Positions 17,685-25,916 of a stretch of 64,000 nucleotides of DNA are shown in pieces. Both the position numbers and the translations under genes were made by a program. Origin of the DNA: Georgenia subflava (GTDB lineage Bacteria; Actinomycetota; Actinomycetes; Actinomycetales; Actinomycetaceae). Location of the stretch: positions 372,001-436,000 of the forward strand of contig NZ_VUKD01000001.1 in NCBI RefSeq assembly GCF_009193155.1, in the 5' to 3' direction. Numbering within the stretch: position 1 is the stretch's first letter; each line of letters begins with the position of its first letter. A model generated the notes under the pieces. It was not told the origin of the DNA and ran no database searches. It worked only from the letters and a program-made list of their open reading frames with translations.

Positions 17685-18659
17685 TCAGTCGACGGTGACT
17701 CCCTCGGCGGCGAGCAGCTCCCGCGCGACCTCCTCGTTGGTGACGAGCACGTCGAGGTACCCGCCGCGGAGCGCTCCCCGCACCGCGGCGATCTTGTTCG
17801 ACCCGCCCGCCACGCCGATGACGTTGCGGATGCCGCGGAGCTCGTCGATCCCGATGCCGATGCGGCGGTCGTGGATCGGCAGGTCGACCACCTCGCCGTT
17901 CTCGTCGTAGAAGATGCCGAGGATGTCGCCGACGGCACCGGCACCTGCGATGACCGCCAGCTCCTCGTCGGTGACGTACCCGAGCTGCGCGAGGGTGGCC
18001 TGGCCGGTGACCGCACCGATCCCGACGAGCGCGTGGTCGCTGCGGTGCGAGAGCTCCATGACCTCACGCACGCCGTTCTCGCGCCGCAGTGCCTCGGCGA
18101 GCGTCGACGAGGACACCACGATGGGGGCCGGGATGACAGCGTCGGTGCACCCTTCGGCGGCTTCGCCACGCACCCGGCGGAGCGTGCTGACGTAGGCGTT
18201 GACACCGCCGGTGAGGGTCACCGTGCTGACCCGCGTCATGAGGTCGACGGCAACGAGGTCCACCGTCGCCTGGACGGTCTCGCCCCAGCCCATCGCGAGC
18301 ATCTCGCCCGGCTTGAGGTGGTTCTGGAGGTACTGGGCACCGCCGCGCGCGAGCCTCCGGTTGATCGCACTCTGGTCGAGGTTCGTGCCGTTGAGCGCGG
18401 GCGGGACGAGCGCCTCGCGCAGGCCGAACGTCTCCTTGAGCTTGCGTCCCACCTTGAACGCGTCGAAGTGGTCCGACCCGATCGTGAACGAGACGATCCC
18501 GCTCTGCCGGCACCGCTCGAGCAGTCGCCCGGCGGAGGGCCGCGACACGGCGAGCCGCCGTGCGATCTCGTCCTGGGTGAGCTGGTCGACGTAGTAGTAC
18601 CACGCGACCCGGAGGAGCTGCTCCTCCGCCTCCCAGTCCTCGCCCGCTCTCTTGAGCAC
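17685..18659 (-). CDS. lsrR: LsrR-type SorC/DeoR-family repressor
   Basis: A 324-residue SorC-family regulator. An N-terminal helix-turn-helix (QLTQDEIARRLAVSRPSAGR, about residues 23-42) is followed by the sugar-phosphate-sensing domain with GWGETVQATVDLV and VTLTGGVNAYVS. E. coli LsrR (317 residues) is released from DNA by phospho-AI-2. The GTG at 18659 is chosen because AGGAAGG lies before it and homology begins there; the longer in-frame start would run through three palindromic repeats that belong in the promoter. The gene heads the lsrR-K-cupin-F unit, behind a terminator hairpin that closes lsrACDB, so it probably has its own promoter. Confidence 0.88.
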   Translation of the reverse strand: MLKRAGEDWEAEEQLLRVAWYYYVDQLTQDEIARRLAVSRPSAGRLLERCRQSGIVSFTIGSDHFDAFKVGRKLKETFGLREALVPPALNGTNLDQSAINRRLARGGAQYLQNHLKPGEMLAMGWGETVQATVDLVAVDLMTRVSTVTLTGGVNAYVSTLRRVRGEAAEGCTDAVIPAPIVVSSSTLAEALRRENGVREVMELSHRSDHALVGIGAVTGQATLAQLGYVTDEELAVIAGAGAVGDILGIFYDENGEVVDLPIHDRRIGIGIDELRGIRNVIGVAGGSNKIAAVRGALRGGYLDVLVTNEEVARELLAAEGVTVD

Positions 18660-18679
18660 GGCCCCCAGCCTTCCTGTCG

Positions 18680-18754
18680 TATCCCGTGGTGGCCACGGGT
18701 TCTGCATCCCGTGGTGGCCACAGGTTCTGTATCTCGTGGTGGTCACGGTTCTGC
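18680..18754. promoter_or_regulatory. Three tandem palindromic operators before lsrR
   Basis: Three 24-26-bp units in tandem (about 18680-18705, 18706-18730 and 18731-18754). Each contains CCCGTGG-TGG-CCACGGG or a close variant: unit 1 is perfect, unit 2 has one mismatch and unit 3 three. They fill the gap between the lsrB terminator and the lsrR start. The regular spacing suggests cooperative binding of a dimeric regulator. The motif differs from the TGAGC-type palindromes before lsrA. Confidence 0.65.
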
Positions 18755-18757
18755 CGG

Positions 18758-18786
18758 GGGTGGGGCGCGCTCGGCGCGCCCCACCC
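18758..18786 (-). terminator. Terminator hairpin after lsrB
   Basis: 13-bp perfect stem GGGTGGGGCGCGC/GCGCGCCCCACCC with the loop TCG, starting 9 bp after the lsrB stop. It has no U-tract. It separates the transporter unit lsrACDB from lsrR-K-cupin-F. Confidence 0.7.
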
Positions 18787-18794
18787 GGGGCCGG

Positions 18795-19853
18795 TCAGAA
18801 GTCGAAGTCGTCGATGTTCTCCGCGGTGAAGACGGTCCGCTCGGGCATGACGATGATGCCGTTGCCGTCCGCCTCGTAGTCGTAGCCCTGGACCGAGTTC
18901 GGCTGCACCTCGAGCGTGCCGAAGCCCTCCGCCTCGAAGGTGTCGCCGACGTTGAGCTCGTTGCCCTCGAGCAGGTGCGCGGCCACGGCGACGGACAGGG
19001 CGCCCTGCTGCTCGACGTCCCAGAGCGCGAAGCGGTCGAGGGTGCCGTTCTCGATGTACCCCTTCATCACGTTCGGCGTTGAGAAGCCGACGAGGATGAT
19101 GTCCTCGCGGCCGAGGTTCTCGAGCGCCTGCGCGGTGCCCGGCAGCGCGTTCGCGTCGGGCGCGATGATGGCCTTGAGGTCAGGGTTGGCGTTGATGAGC
19201 GCCTCGGCCTGCTGCACCGCGAGCTCGGTCTGGTTCTCCGAGAAGATGGTGTCGACGATCTCCCAGCTCGTGTCGTCGGCGATGATGCCCTTCGCGACCT
19301 CGGCCCACTGGTTCTGGTCGGTGACGGTGGGGCTGGAGTAGTGGAAGGCGACCTGGGCCTCCTCGTCGGCCGGGAGGTTCTCGGTGACCATCTCCACCAG
19401 CAGGGAACCCAGCTGGTCAGGGGTGCCCTGGCTGATGTAGAACTGCCGGCACTCGGGGTTGGTGTCCGAGTCCCAGGTCAGGACCACGGCGTCCTGCTCC
19501 ATCGCCGTCTCGAGCGACTGGCACAGGCCGTCCGGGGAGACGGACGAGACGATCAGCGCCTCGTACCCCTGCTGGGTGTAGGAGTTGATCAGCTCCACCT
19601 GCTTCGCGACCGAGGCCTCGGGCGATCCGAGGTACTGGACGTCCAGGCCGTAGTCCGGCCCGGCAGCCTCGGCACCCGCGCCGCCCCCCTCGAAGAAGCC
19701 GACACCGGTCAGCTTGGGGATGAACGCCACCTTGGCCCCGTCGCCGGAGCCGGTCGCGCCCTCGTCTCCTTCGCCGTCGGCCGAGGAGCACGCCGAGAGG
19801 GCGAGCGCCGCGACGGCGATTCCTGCCACTGCGAACTGCAAGCGATTCTTCAT
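18795..19853 (-). CDS. lsrB: LsrB-type autoinducer-2 binding lipoprotein
   Basis: A 352-residue periplasmic-binding-protein-like lipoprotein; the signal peptide ends in the lipobox LALSAC (Cys 22), with an acidic Gly/Asp linker after it. It aligns without difficulty to E. coli LsrB (340 residues). All six residues that contact AI-2 there (K35, D116, D166, Q167, P220, A222) have identical counterparts here: K47 in FIPKLTGVGFF, D128 in LTWDSD, D179 and Q180 in TVTDQNQW, and P232 and A234 in IAPDANALP. The start at 19853 is set by GGAAGG and the signal peptide. It lies 93 bp behind lsrD and ends the transporter unit. Confidence 0.94.
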   Translation of the reverse strand: MKNRLQFAVAGIAVAALALSACSSADGEGDEGATGSGDGAKVAFIPKLTGVGFFEGGGAGAEAAGPDYGLDVQYLGSPEASVAKQVELINSYTQQGYEALIVSSVSPDGLCQSLETAMEQDAVVLTWDSDTNPECRQFYISQGTPDQLGSLLVEMVTENLPADEEAQVAFHYSSPTVTDQNQWAEVAKGIIADDTSWEIVDTIFSENQTELAVQQAEALINANPDLKAIIAPDANALPGTAQALENLGREDIILVGFSTPNVMKGYIENGTLDRFALWDVEQQGALSVAVAAHLLEGNELNVGDTFEAEGFGTLEVQPNSVQGYDYEADGNGIIVMPERTVFTAENIDDFDF

Positions 19854-19946
19854 CGAACCTTCCAATCGTCGCGCGGCGCCGCTGTGGCGGGCCGCTGCTG
19901 CCTGCACGCACCGCCTACGCGGTGCGTGTCTCTCTCCCCGCCGGCC

Positions 19947-20999
19947 TCAGGGGGCCGAGGCGGGGACTCCTTCTGTGGCCGGCCGGGCCGCGCCGTCGCC
20001 GATCCGACGTGCGCGCCTGTTCTTCCACGACTCCGACAGGTGGCCGGTCCACCAGCGGAGGCTGGCCACCAGCACCAGCGCCGCCCCGGTGGCGACCGCC
20101 ACCTGGTTCTCGGACAACCCCATGAACCGCAGGCCCTGCTGCAGGAACCCGATGACGAACGTCGCGATGACGACGCCGCCGATGCTGCCCTCGCCGCCGT
20201 ACATCGACACGCCGCCGATGACGACCAGCGTGAGCGTCGGCATCAGCAGACCTGCGCCGATGTCCGCACGGGCCGACCCCACGTAGGACGTCAGGAGCAC
20301 CCCGACGAGGCCGGCAGCAAGGGCGGTGAGCAGGTACGTGCTCACCAGGACCTGCTGCGAGCGGAACCCCGCGTACCGGGCAGCCTGAGGGTTCGCACCG
20401 ATCAGGCGTGCCTGCCGGCCGAAGGCGGTACGCCCGAGCAGGACGGCTGCCGCGACCGCGAGGACGGCGAAGATCACCAGCATGTTGGGCAGGCCCAGGG
20501 TCTCCCCGCCGGCCAGCTCGAGGAAGCTCTCCGGAAGGCCGGAGATGCCCTCGAAGGACGACACGCCGCCGAGCCCCGATGCGCCGAGCGCCAGCCCGGC
20601 GAAGAGGAACTGGGAGCCGAGCGTGATCACCATGGGCTGCGCACCGGTGATGAGGATCGCGGAGCCGTTGACGACGCCGGCGAGGGCGGCGGCGAGCAGC
20701 CCCACCAGCACGGCGAGCCAGATGTTCAGCCCCGTCTGGAACGTCACGCCGGTCACGATCGCGGCGAGCGAGGCGACCGAGCCGAAGCTGATGTCGATCC
20801 CGCCCGTCATCATCACCACCGCCAGGGGCAGGGCGACGATGCCGAGGTAGACGAAGTCGGACATGGCGAAGAGCAGCCGGTCGGGGTCGATGAACCGGGG
20901 GTTCATGGCACCGAAGAAGGCGAGCTCCGCGACGAGGACGAGGACGAGTGCGGACTCCCACCGCGGCAACGCGCGCACGCGGCTCAGGACGGCGTTCAT
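19947..20999 (-). CDS. lsrD: LsrD-type AI-2 ABC transporter permease
   Basis: A 350-residue permease of the ribose/AI-2 (CUT2, BPD_transp_2) type with eight to ten hydrophobic segments. Family landmarks are VMMTGGIDISFGSVASL, GVVNGSAILITGAQPMVITLGSQ, ANPQAARYAGF and GGVSMYGGEGSIGG. The ATG overlaps the lsrC stop as ATGA, so the two are translationally coupled and probably form the heterodimeric channel. The C-terminus is a short basic tail ending WKNRRARRIG plus about 20 further residues. Assignment as D rather than C follows gene order and length. Confidence 0.88.
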   Translation of the reverse strand: MNAVLSRVRALPRWESALVLVLVAELAFFGAMNPRFIDPDRLLFAMSDFVYLGIVALPLAVVMMTGGIDISFGSVASLAAIVTGVTFQTGLNIWLAVLVGLLAAALAGVVNGSAILITGAQPMVITLGSQFLFAGLALGASGLGGVSSFEGISGLPESFLELAGGETLGLPNMLVIFAVLAVAAAVLLGRTAFGRQARLIGANPQAARYAGFRSQQVLVSTYLLTALAAGLVGVLLTSYVGSARADIGAGLLMPTLTLVVIGGVSMYGGEGSIGGVVIATFVIGFLQQGLRFMGLSENQVAVATGAALVLVASLRWWTGHLSESWKNRRARRIGDGAARPATEGVPASAP

Positions 21000-22003
21000 C
21001 GGACCTCGCTCTCGAGACTCGGGGCAGGCGCTGTGTGCCGTGCTCGGTAGCGGTCGACGAGGCGCCGGCGGTCGAGCGCCGCCCGCACCCGCGCGTCGGC
21101 GAAGAGGGCAACCAGCAGGATCGCGCCGATCACGGTGTCCGCCCAGAACCCGGGTATCCCGAGGAAGCTCAACGAGCTCGTCGCCGTGGTGATGAAGACG
21201 GCACCGACGACGGCACCGGCGATCGTCCCGACCCCACCGGTGAGCGCGACGCCCCCGATGACGGCCGCTGCGATCGCGCGCATCTCGATGCCCTGGCCGG
21301 CCTGGTTGCTGATCGATCCGATCTGGGCGAGGAACACCAGGGCGGCGGCCGCCGCGAGCAGGCCGGACGCGGCGAAGGCGAAGATGACCACCGCGTTGGT
21401 GCGCACCCCGATGAGGTGGGCGCCCCCCAGGTTGTCCCCCACCGCGTACACGTGCCGACCGACGCGGGTGCGGGACATCAGGACGGCGACGGCGACGAGC
21501 ACGAGGAGTGCACCCCACACGAGCACCGGCAGCCCGAGCAGCTCCAGCGTGCCGATCCCGCGGTAGGCGGAGGGGATGTTCTCCACCGAGTACCCGCCGG
21601 TGATGAGGAACGAGATGCCGCGGTACGCGGCCAGCGTGCCGAGCGTCATGACGATCGACGGCACGTGCCCGTACGTGACGCCCAGCCCGTTGACCGCACC
21701 GAGCACGGCGCCGAGGACGAGCACCGTGAGGACCGCGAGCGGGATCGGCACACCGTCCCGCAGCATCAGCGCCCCCACGATCCCCGACAGGGCGAGCGTC
21801 GAGCCGACCGAGACGTCGATGTTCCGGGTCATGATGACGATCGCGCTGCCGGCCGCGAGGAGGGCGAGGATCACCGCGGAGTTGGCGATACGCGCCGGGT
21901 TCCCGCCGGTGACAAAGCTCGGGTGGACGATCGCGACGACCGCGACGAGAAGGACGACACCGAGCACGGTGACGGCCTCACGGTGCTTGAGCAGCTGCCT
22001 CAT
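20996..22003 (-). CDS. lsrC: LsrC-type AI-2 ABC transporter permease
   Basis: A 335-residue CUT2 permease with the expected motifs IVIMTRNIDVSVGSTLALSG, GAVNGLGVTYGHVPSIVMTLG and GGVALTGGVGTIAGAVVGAV. The start MRQLLKHREAVTVL at 22003 is chosen because GAGGAGG lies at the end of lsrA and the start is separated from the lsrA stop by one base; longer in-frame starts lie inside lsrA. The N-terminus even resembles the E. coli LsrC start in having a short basic helix before the first membrane segment. It overlaps lsrD by 4 bp. Confidence 0.88.
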   Translation of the reverse strand: MRQLLKHREAVTVLGVVLLVAVVAIVHPSFVTGGNPARIANSAVILALLAAGSAIVIMTRNIDVSVGSTLALSGIVGALMLRDGVPIPLAVLTVLVLGAVLGAVNGLGVTYGHVPSIVMTLGTLAAYRGISFLITGGYSVENIPSAYRGIGTLELLGLPVLVWGALLVLVAVAVLMSRTRVGRHVYAVGDNLGGAHLIGVRTNAVVIFAFAASGLLAAAAALVFLAQIGSISNQAGQGIEMRAIAAAVIGGVALTGGVGTIAGAVVGAVFITTATSSLSFLGIPGFWADTVIGAILLVALFADARVRAALDRRRLVDRYRARHTAPAPSLESEVR

Positions 22004-22004
22004 G

Positions 22005-23516
22005 TCAGGCGACCTCCTCGATGGTCCCGAAGGCGCCGTCCCGGACGGCGGCAAGGGTGATCTGCTCCGCGGGAAGGTGACCGGTCACCCGGCCGTCGCG
22101 CATCACGAGGACCCGCGTGCTGAGCTCGACGATCTCCTCGAAGTCCGAGGAGATGAGCACGACGGCGAGCCCCTGCTCGGCCAGGTCCCCGACGAGCCGG
22201 TAGAGGTCGGCCCGCGCGGCCACGTCGACGCCACGCGACGGCTCGTCGAGGATGATCACCTTCGGCTCCGGTGCGAGCGCCTTGGCGAGGGAGACCTTCT
22301 GCTGGTTCCCGCCCGAGAGGTTGCCGACCTTGCGGCTGCGGCTGCCTGCCTGGAGAGCGAGGCCCTGCGCGAACCGGTCCGTGACCTGGTGGTCGAGCTC
22401 CGCACGGATCAGGCCGGCGCGGGTGATCCGGTCCATGACCGTCGAGCTGCAGTTGTCGACGATCGTGCCGAGCAGGAAGACACCGTGGGCGTGCCGGTCC
22501 TCGGGCACGTAGGACAGCCCACGGTCCAGGGAGTGCCGTGGCGTCCGGTCCGCGTACTCCTCGCCGTCGAGGATCACCGTGCCCGTTCCCGGCCGGAGCC
22601 CGTAGACGGTCTCGGCGAGCTCGGTGCGTCCGGTCCCGACGACACCGGCGATGCCGAGGACCTCGCCCGGGAAGACCTCGAGGTCGACGTCCAGGAAGCC
22701 CTGGCCGGTCAGTCCGCGGACCTCGAGCGCCGGACGCGCCCCCGCGTGGGCCGTCGCCCGCGCGCGCGGAGCCGCCTCGTGCCGCACGGTGTCCGGGACC
22801 ATGGCCCGGACCAGGTCGTCGACCGACACCTCGTCGGTCCGCGACTGGAGCACCATCGCGCCGTCGCGCAGCACTGTGACGCGGTCGCACAGGGCGAAGA
22901 TCTCGGACATGCGGTGCGAGACGTAGAAGATCCCGACGCCGGTGGCGGCGAGCGACCGCAGCTGGGTGAAGAGCTGGTCGACCTCGCGGGCCGTGAGCGC
23001 GGCCGTCGGCTCGTCCACGATGAGCAGCCGCGCCTCGCGCAGGATGCCGCGGACGAGCTCGATGAGCTGCTGGTCGGAGATCGAGAGCTCGCCCGCCCTC
23101 GCGTCGAGGTCGATGGGGTGGGCGAGGGAGTCGATGACCTCCTGGACGCGTCGCCGGCCGACGCGCTGTCCGCCGAGGGAGAGCGTGACGTTCTCGAGCA
23201 CCGAGAGGTTCGGGAACAGCTGGGGCTCCTGCGGCACCATGTACACCGCGTTGGCGTGGGCGGCCCGCGGCGACAGCTTCTTGACCTCGCGACCACCGAT
23301 CACGATCCGACCGGAGTCCGGTGCGACCACACCGGTGATGGCCTTCATCAGTGTCGACTTGCCGGCCCCGTTCCCGCCGACGAGGGCGTGGATCTCCCCG
23401 GGCTGGACATCGATGTCCACGCCCTTGAGCACGGGGACACCGCCGTAGGACTTCCAGAGTCCGTCCACCACGGCGACCGGCTCGCGCCGATGGTGGCTGG
23501 TGCTGTTCTGCAACAC
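22005..23516 (-). CDS. lsrA: LsrA-type AI-2 ABC transporter ATPase
   Basis: A 503-residue protein with two fused ATP-binding cassettes, as in LsrA (511) and RbsA. Cassette 1 has GGNGAGKSTLMKAITG, the signature region LSISDQQLIELVRGIL and Walker B LLIVDEPTAAL. Cassette 2 has the usual degenerate Walker A (GVVGTGRTELAE), LSGGNQQKVSLAKAL and VIILDEPSRGVD. The GTG at 23516 has GAAGGGTCGAG before it. First gene of the operon; two TGAGC-type palindromes lie 24-56 bp upstream, where a SorC-type repressor would block the promoter. The degenerate signature of cassette 1 is normal for this subfamily. Confidence 0.9.
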   Translation of the reverse strand: MLQNSTSHHRREPVAVVDGLWKSYGGVPVLKGVDIDVQPGEIHALVGGNGAGKSTLMKAITGVVAPDSGRIVIGGREVKKLSPRAAHANAVYMVPQEPQLFPNLSVLENVTLSLGGQRVGRRRVQEVIDSLAHPIDLDARAGELSISDQQLIELVRGILREARLLIVDEPTAALTAREVDQLFTQLRSLAATGVGIFYVSHRMSEIFALCDRVTVLRDGAMVLQSRTDEVSVDDLVRAMVPDTVRHEAAPRARATAHAGARPALEVRGLTGQGFLDVDLEVFPGEVLGIAGVVGTGRTELAETVYGLRPGTGTVILDGEEYADRTPRHSLDRGLSYVPEDRHAHGVFLLGTIVDNCSSTVMDRITRAGLIRAELDHQVTDRFAQGLALQAGSRSRKVGNLSGGNQQKVSLAKALAPEPKVIILDEPSRGVDVAARADLYRLVGDLAEQGLAVVLISSDFEEIVELSTRVLVMRDGRVTGHLPAEQITLAAVRDGAFGTIEEVA

Positions 23517-23539
23517 GGGCTCGACCCTTCACAACTGTG

Positions 23540-23572
23540 TGAGCATCTGATCATCGCGTGAGCGATTGCTCA
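23540..23572. promoter_or_regulatory. Paired SorC-like operators upstream of lsrA
   Basis: Two 14-bp palindromes 19 bp apart: TGAGCATCTGATCA (one mismatch, 23540-23553) and TGAGCGATTGCTCA (perfect TGAGC-N4-GCTCA, 23559-23572). They lie 24-56 bp upstream of the lsrA GTG, overlapping the expected promoter. Spacing and position fit LsrR binding, which is inference. Confidence 0.6.
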
Positions 23573-23816
23573 GAGCATGGCACACAGACGCAGGGCGGTG
23601 GGAGATGTCGCTGATAACGATCCGGTCACGGAGGAATTGATCGGCACGGGTCGCAGGCCCCAACGGCGAGCGCGTCGGGCCGCGACCCCGAGTCGTTCCC
23701 GGCGGGCGCGACGCGGGTGCCGGGGGGCGCTTCGGCAGGAACGTCCGAGCCAGGTTCGGCGACCGCCCCACTGGCGCGCGGAACTTCCGTACGGACTATC
23801 CAGACGGACATTCCGT

Positions 23817-23980
23817 AACCGCGCCGGTCCTGCCGCCCACAACCGCGCTGGTCCTGCCGCCCACAACCGCGCCGGTCCTGGCGCCCACAACCGCGCCGGT
23901 CCTGCCGCCCACAACCGCGCCGGTCCTGCCGCCCAAACCCGCGCCGGTCCTGCTTCCCACAACCGCGCCGGACCTGCTTC
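23817..23980. repeat. 24-bp tandem repeat, about 6.8 copies
   Basis: Head-to-tail copies of a 24-bp unit beginning AACCGCGCCGGTCCTGCC at 23817, 23841, 23865, 23889, 23913 and 23937, with a partial copy at 23961-23980. Copies differ at one to three positions. The array lies in the 496-bp gap between lsrA and the glycosylphosphotransferase gene. It is open in several frames because 24 is a multiple of 3, but no ribosome site or homology supports a protein. The rest of the gap (23577-23816) shows nothing recognisable. Confidence 0.9.
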
Positions 23981-24012
23981 GGCGATCCCGGTGGGAGCTC
24001 ACGCGTGCGGAG

Positions 24013-25683
24013 TCAGTAGGCCCCGCGCGGGCGAATCACTGCCCGGACTGTGCGCAGGATGAGCATGAGGTCCCCGCTGACCGACCAGTTCTCCACGTAG
24101 CTGAGGTCCAGCCGGACGCTCTCCTCCCAGCTCAGGTCCGAGCGGCCGGAGACCTGCCACAGGCCGGTCACGCCGGGCTTCGTCAGCAGCCGGCGGTGCA
24201 CGTGCCGCTCGTAGCACTCGACCTCGCTGGCCAGCGGGGGTCGGGGCCCGACGACGCTCATCTGCCCCGTCAGGACGTCGAAGAACTGCGGGAACTCGTC
24301 CAGGGAGTACCGGCGCAGGAACTTGCCCACCCGGGTCACGCGCGGGTCGTCCTTGAGCTTGAAGAGGACGCCGTTGCCGTCTCCCTGTCCCTGCAGTGCC
24401 GCCAGCCGGGCCTCGGCGTCGACGGCCATGGTGCGGAACTTGTGCATCATGAAGGACGTGCCGTTCTGGCCCACCCGCTCCTGCCGGAAGAAGACCGGTC
24501 CACCGTCGTCGGCCTTGATCGCGAGCGCGATCGCGCCGTAGACCGGGGCGAGCAGCAGCAGCGCCGTCGCCGCGAAGACGACGTCCATGGACCGCTTGAG
24601 CACGTGCGCCCACCCGGAGAACCGGGGCAGGTCCACCTGCACCATGGGCAGCCCGTCGACGGGGACCTGGTGGATCCGGGGGCCGGCGACGTCGGTGAGC
24701 TGGGAGACCAGCAGCAGCTCGGCGCTGCCGACCTCGAGGTCCCAGGCGAGCTGGCGCACCTCGGCGCGCGAGATCCCGCCCGCGATCATCACCGCCCCCA
24801 GGCGCGGGTCCTCGGCCGCCGCGCTCAGCTCGGGCAGCGAGATGCGCGGGAGCTCGGGCAGCACCTCGTCACGCGGATCGGCCTCCCCGGACCTCGAGAG
24901 CGCGATGGCGACCGGGACGTACCCCGCCTCGCGGTGCCGGCGCATCTCCGCCACGGTCGCGACCACGTCGTCGGCGTCCCCCACCACGACGGTGCCGGTC
25001 AGGGCGTGCCCGCGGCTGCGGACCTGGCGCAGACGCAGGCGCCAGGCGAGCCGGCCCACCAGCAGCAGCCCCAGGCCGACCGGGAGGGCGACGACGAAGT
25101 AGAGGCGGGAGAGGGTGACCTCACCGAGATAGGACAGCATCGCCAGCGCACCGAAGGCGGCGACGGTGCCGGTGAGGATGCGGCGGTACTCCTCCAGCCC
25201 GGCGCCGAGCACCCGTCGCTTGCGCGAGTCGTTTGCGGTCAGCGTGAGGAACCAGAGGATCGTGATCACGACACCGACGACCTGGTAGTCCACGGACCGC
25301 GGCCCCACCGTCAGCTGGGTCGCGCCGAGATCCCCGAACCGGACCACCCGCGCGACGACGAGGGCGATCACGATGAGGGCGAGGTCGGTGAGTGCCATCC
25401 CGGCCCGGATGCTGCGGTCCCACGGCTTCGAGATCGCCGGCGCGAGCGCCGGCCAGAACCGTGGCGGCGTGCGCCGGCTCGTGCGCGTCGCCGGGTCGGC
25501 GGAGGACGCGAGCTGCCGCCGCCCCCCTGCAGCGACGGCCGCACCGACGGTACCGGCGGTCGCGAGCCGACCGCCGTCCTCGGTCAGCGCCGCCGCCTCG
25601 AGGATCCGGTCCATCGTCGCTCGCGCGCTCGACGACGCTGCCCGGGGGTGTCCGGGGCGTCGAGCCGTCGAGCGCTTGAGCAT
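24013..25683 (-). CDS. Polyprenyl glycosylphosphotransferase (WbaP/ExoY-type)
   Basis: A 556-residue membrane enzyme that transfers a sugar-1-phosphate to undecaprenyl phosphate, the first step of capsule or exopolysaccharide repeat assembly. Four membrane segments occupy about residues 95-215, followed by a Rossmann-like CoA-binding-type domain (TGTVVVGDADDVVATV) and a fifth membrane helix. The bacterial sugar transferase domain follows, with KRSMDVVFAA, FFRQERVGQNG, KFRTMAVDAEARL, RYSLDEFPQFFDVL, MSVVGPRPPL and KPGVTGLWQVSGRSDLS. The ATG at 25683 has GAGG before it; MDRILEAAAL at codon 24 is an alternative start. No other polysaccharide genes lie beside it, so its polymer is unknown. Confidence 0.92.
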   Translation of the reverse strand: MLKRSTARRPGHPRAASSSARATMDRILEAAALTEDGGRLATAGTVGAAVAAGGRRQLASSADPATRTSRRTPPRFWPALAPAISKPWDRSIRAGMALTDLALIVIALVVARVVRFGDLGATQLTVGPRSVDYQVVGVVITILWFLTLTANDSRKRRVLGAGLEEYRRILTGTVAAFGALAMLSYLGEVTLSRLYFVVALPVGLGLLLVGRLAWRLRLRQVRSRGHALTGTVVVGDADDVVATVAEMRRHREAGYVPVAIALSRSGEADPRDEVLPELPRISLPELSAAAEDPRLGAVMIAGGISRAEVRQLAWDLEVGSAELLLVSQLTDVAGPRIHQVPVDGLPMVQVDLPRFSGWAHVLKRSMDVVFAATALLLLAPVYGAIALAIKADDGGPVFFRQERVGQNGTSFMMHKFRTMAVDAEARLAALQGQGDGNGVLFKLKDDPRVTRVGKFLRRYSLDEFPQFFDVLTGQMSVVGPRPPLASEVECYERHVHRRLLTKPGVTGLWQVSGRSDLSWEESVRLDLSYVENWSVSGDLMLILRTVRAVIRPRGAY

Positions 25684-25848
25684 CTGAGAACCTCGCAGTA
25701 GCCGTCAGGGTGCAAGGTCACCAGTCGGGAAAGTTCAGCGAGGCGGGCTCAGTGATGAACCCCGGATGAATCAGGCCCCCGGCCTCGATCGCGGCGCGGG
25801 GTGGCGAGGGTGACGGCTGCGGCCCGTCGATGTGATGTCACCCACCCG

Positions 25849-25875
25849 CCGCCTCACCCCCGGAGGGCGAGGCGG
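25849..25875 (-). terminator. Hairpin after the MFS gene
   Basis: 7-bp stem CCGCCTC/GAGGCGG with a 13-nt GC-rich loop, 42 bp after the MFS stop. It is a plausible terminator in the 233-bp gap before the glycosylphosphotransferase gene; the rest of that gap shows nothing else. Confidence 0.4.
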
Positions 25876-25916
25876 GACGTTACCGGCCGTGTGCCTGCAG
25901 GTCGGCCGACGGACCG

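Noticed and set aside
13425-23516. luxS or lsrG within the AI-2 locus
   Set aside because: Looked for as expected partners. No frame here or elsewhere in the window resembles either; only the cupin occupies the lsrG position.
23817-23980. CRISPR array
   Set aside because: The units are contiguous with no unique spacers and no cas genes are present. The same holds for the arrays at 28571, 35690 and 44659.
23577-24062. A 161-codon plus-strand frame encoding octapeptide repeats over the 24-bp array
   Set aside because: The repeat length is a multiple of three, so several frames stay open. There is no ribosome site, and the part before the repeat is Arg-rich and unlike a protein.
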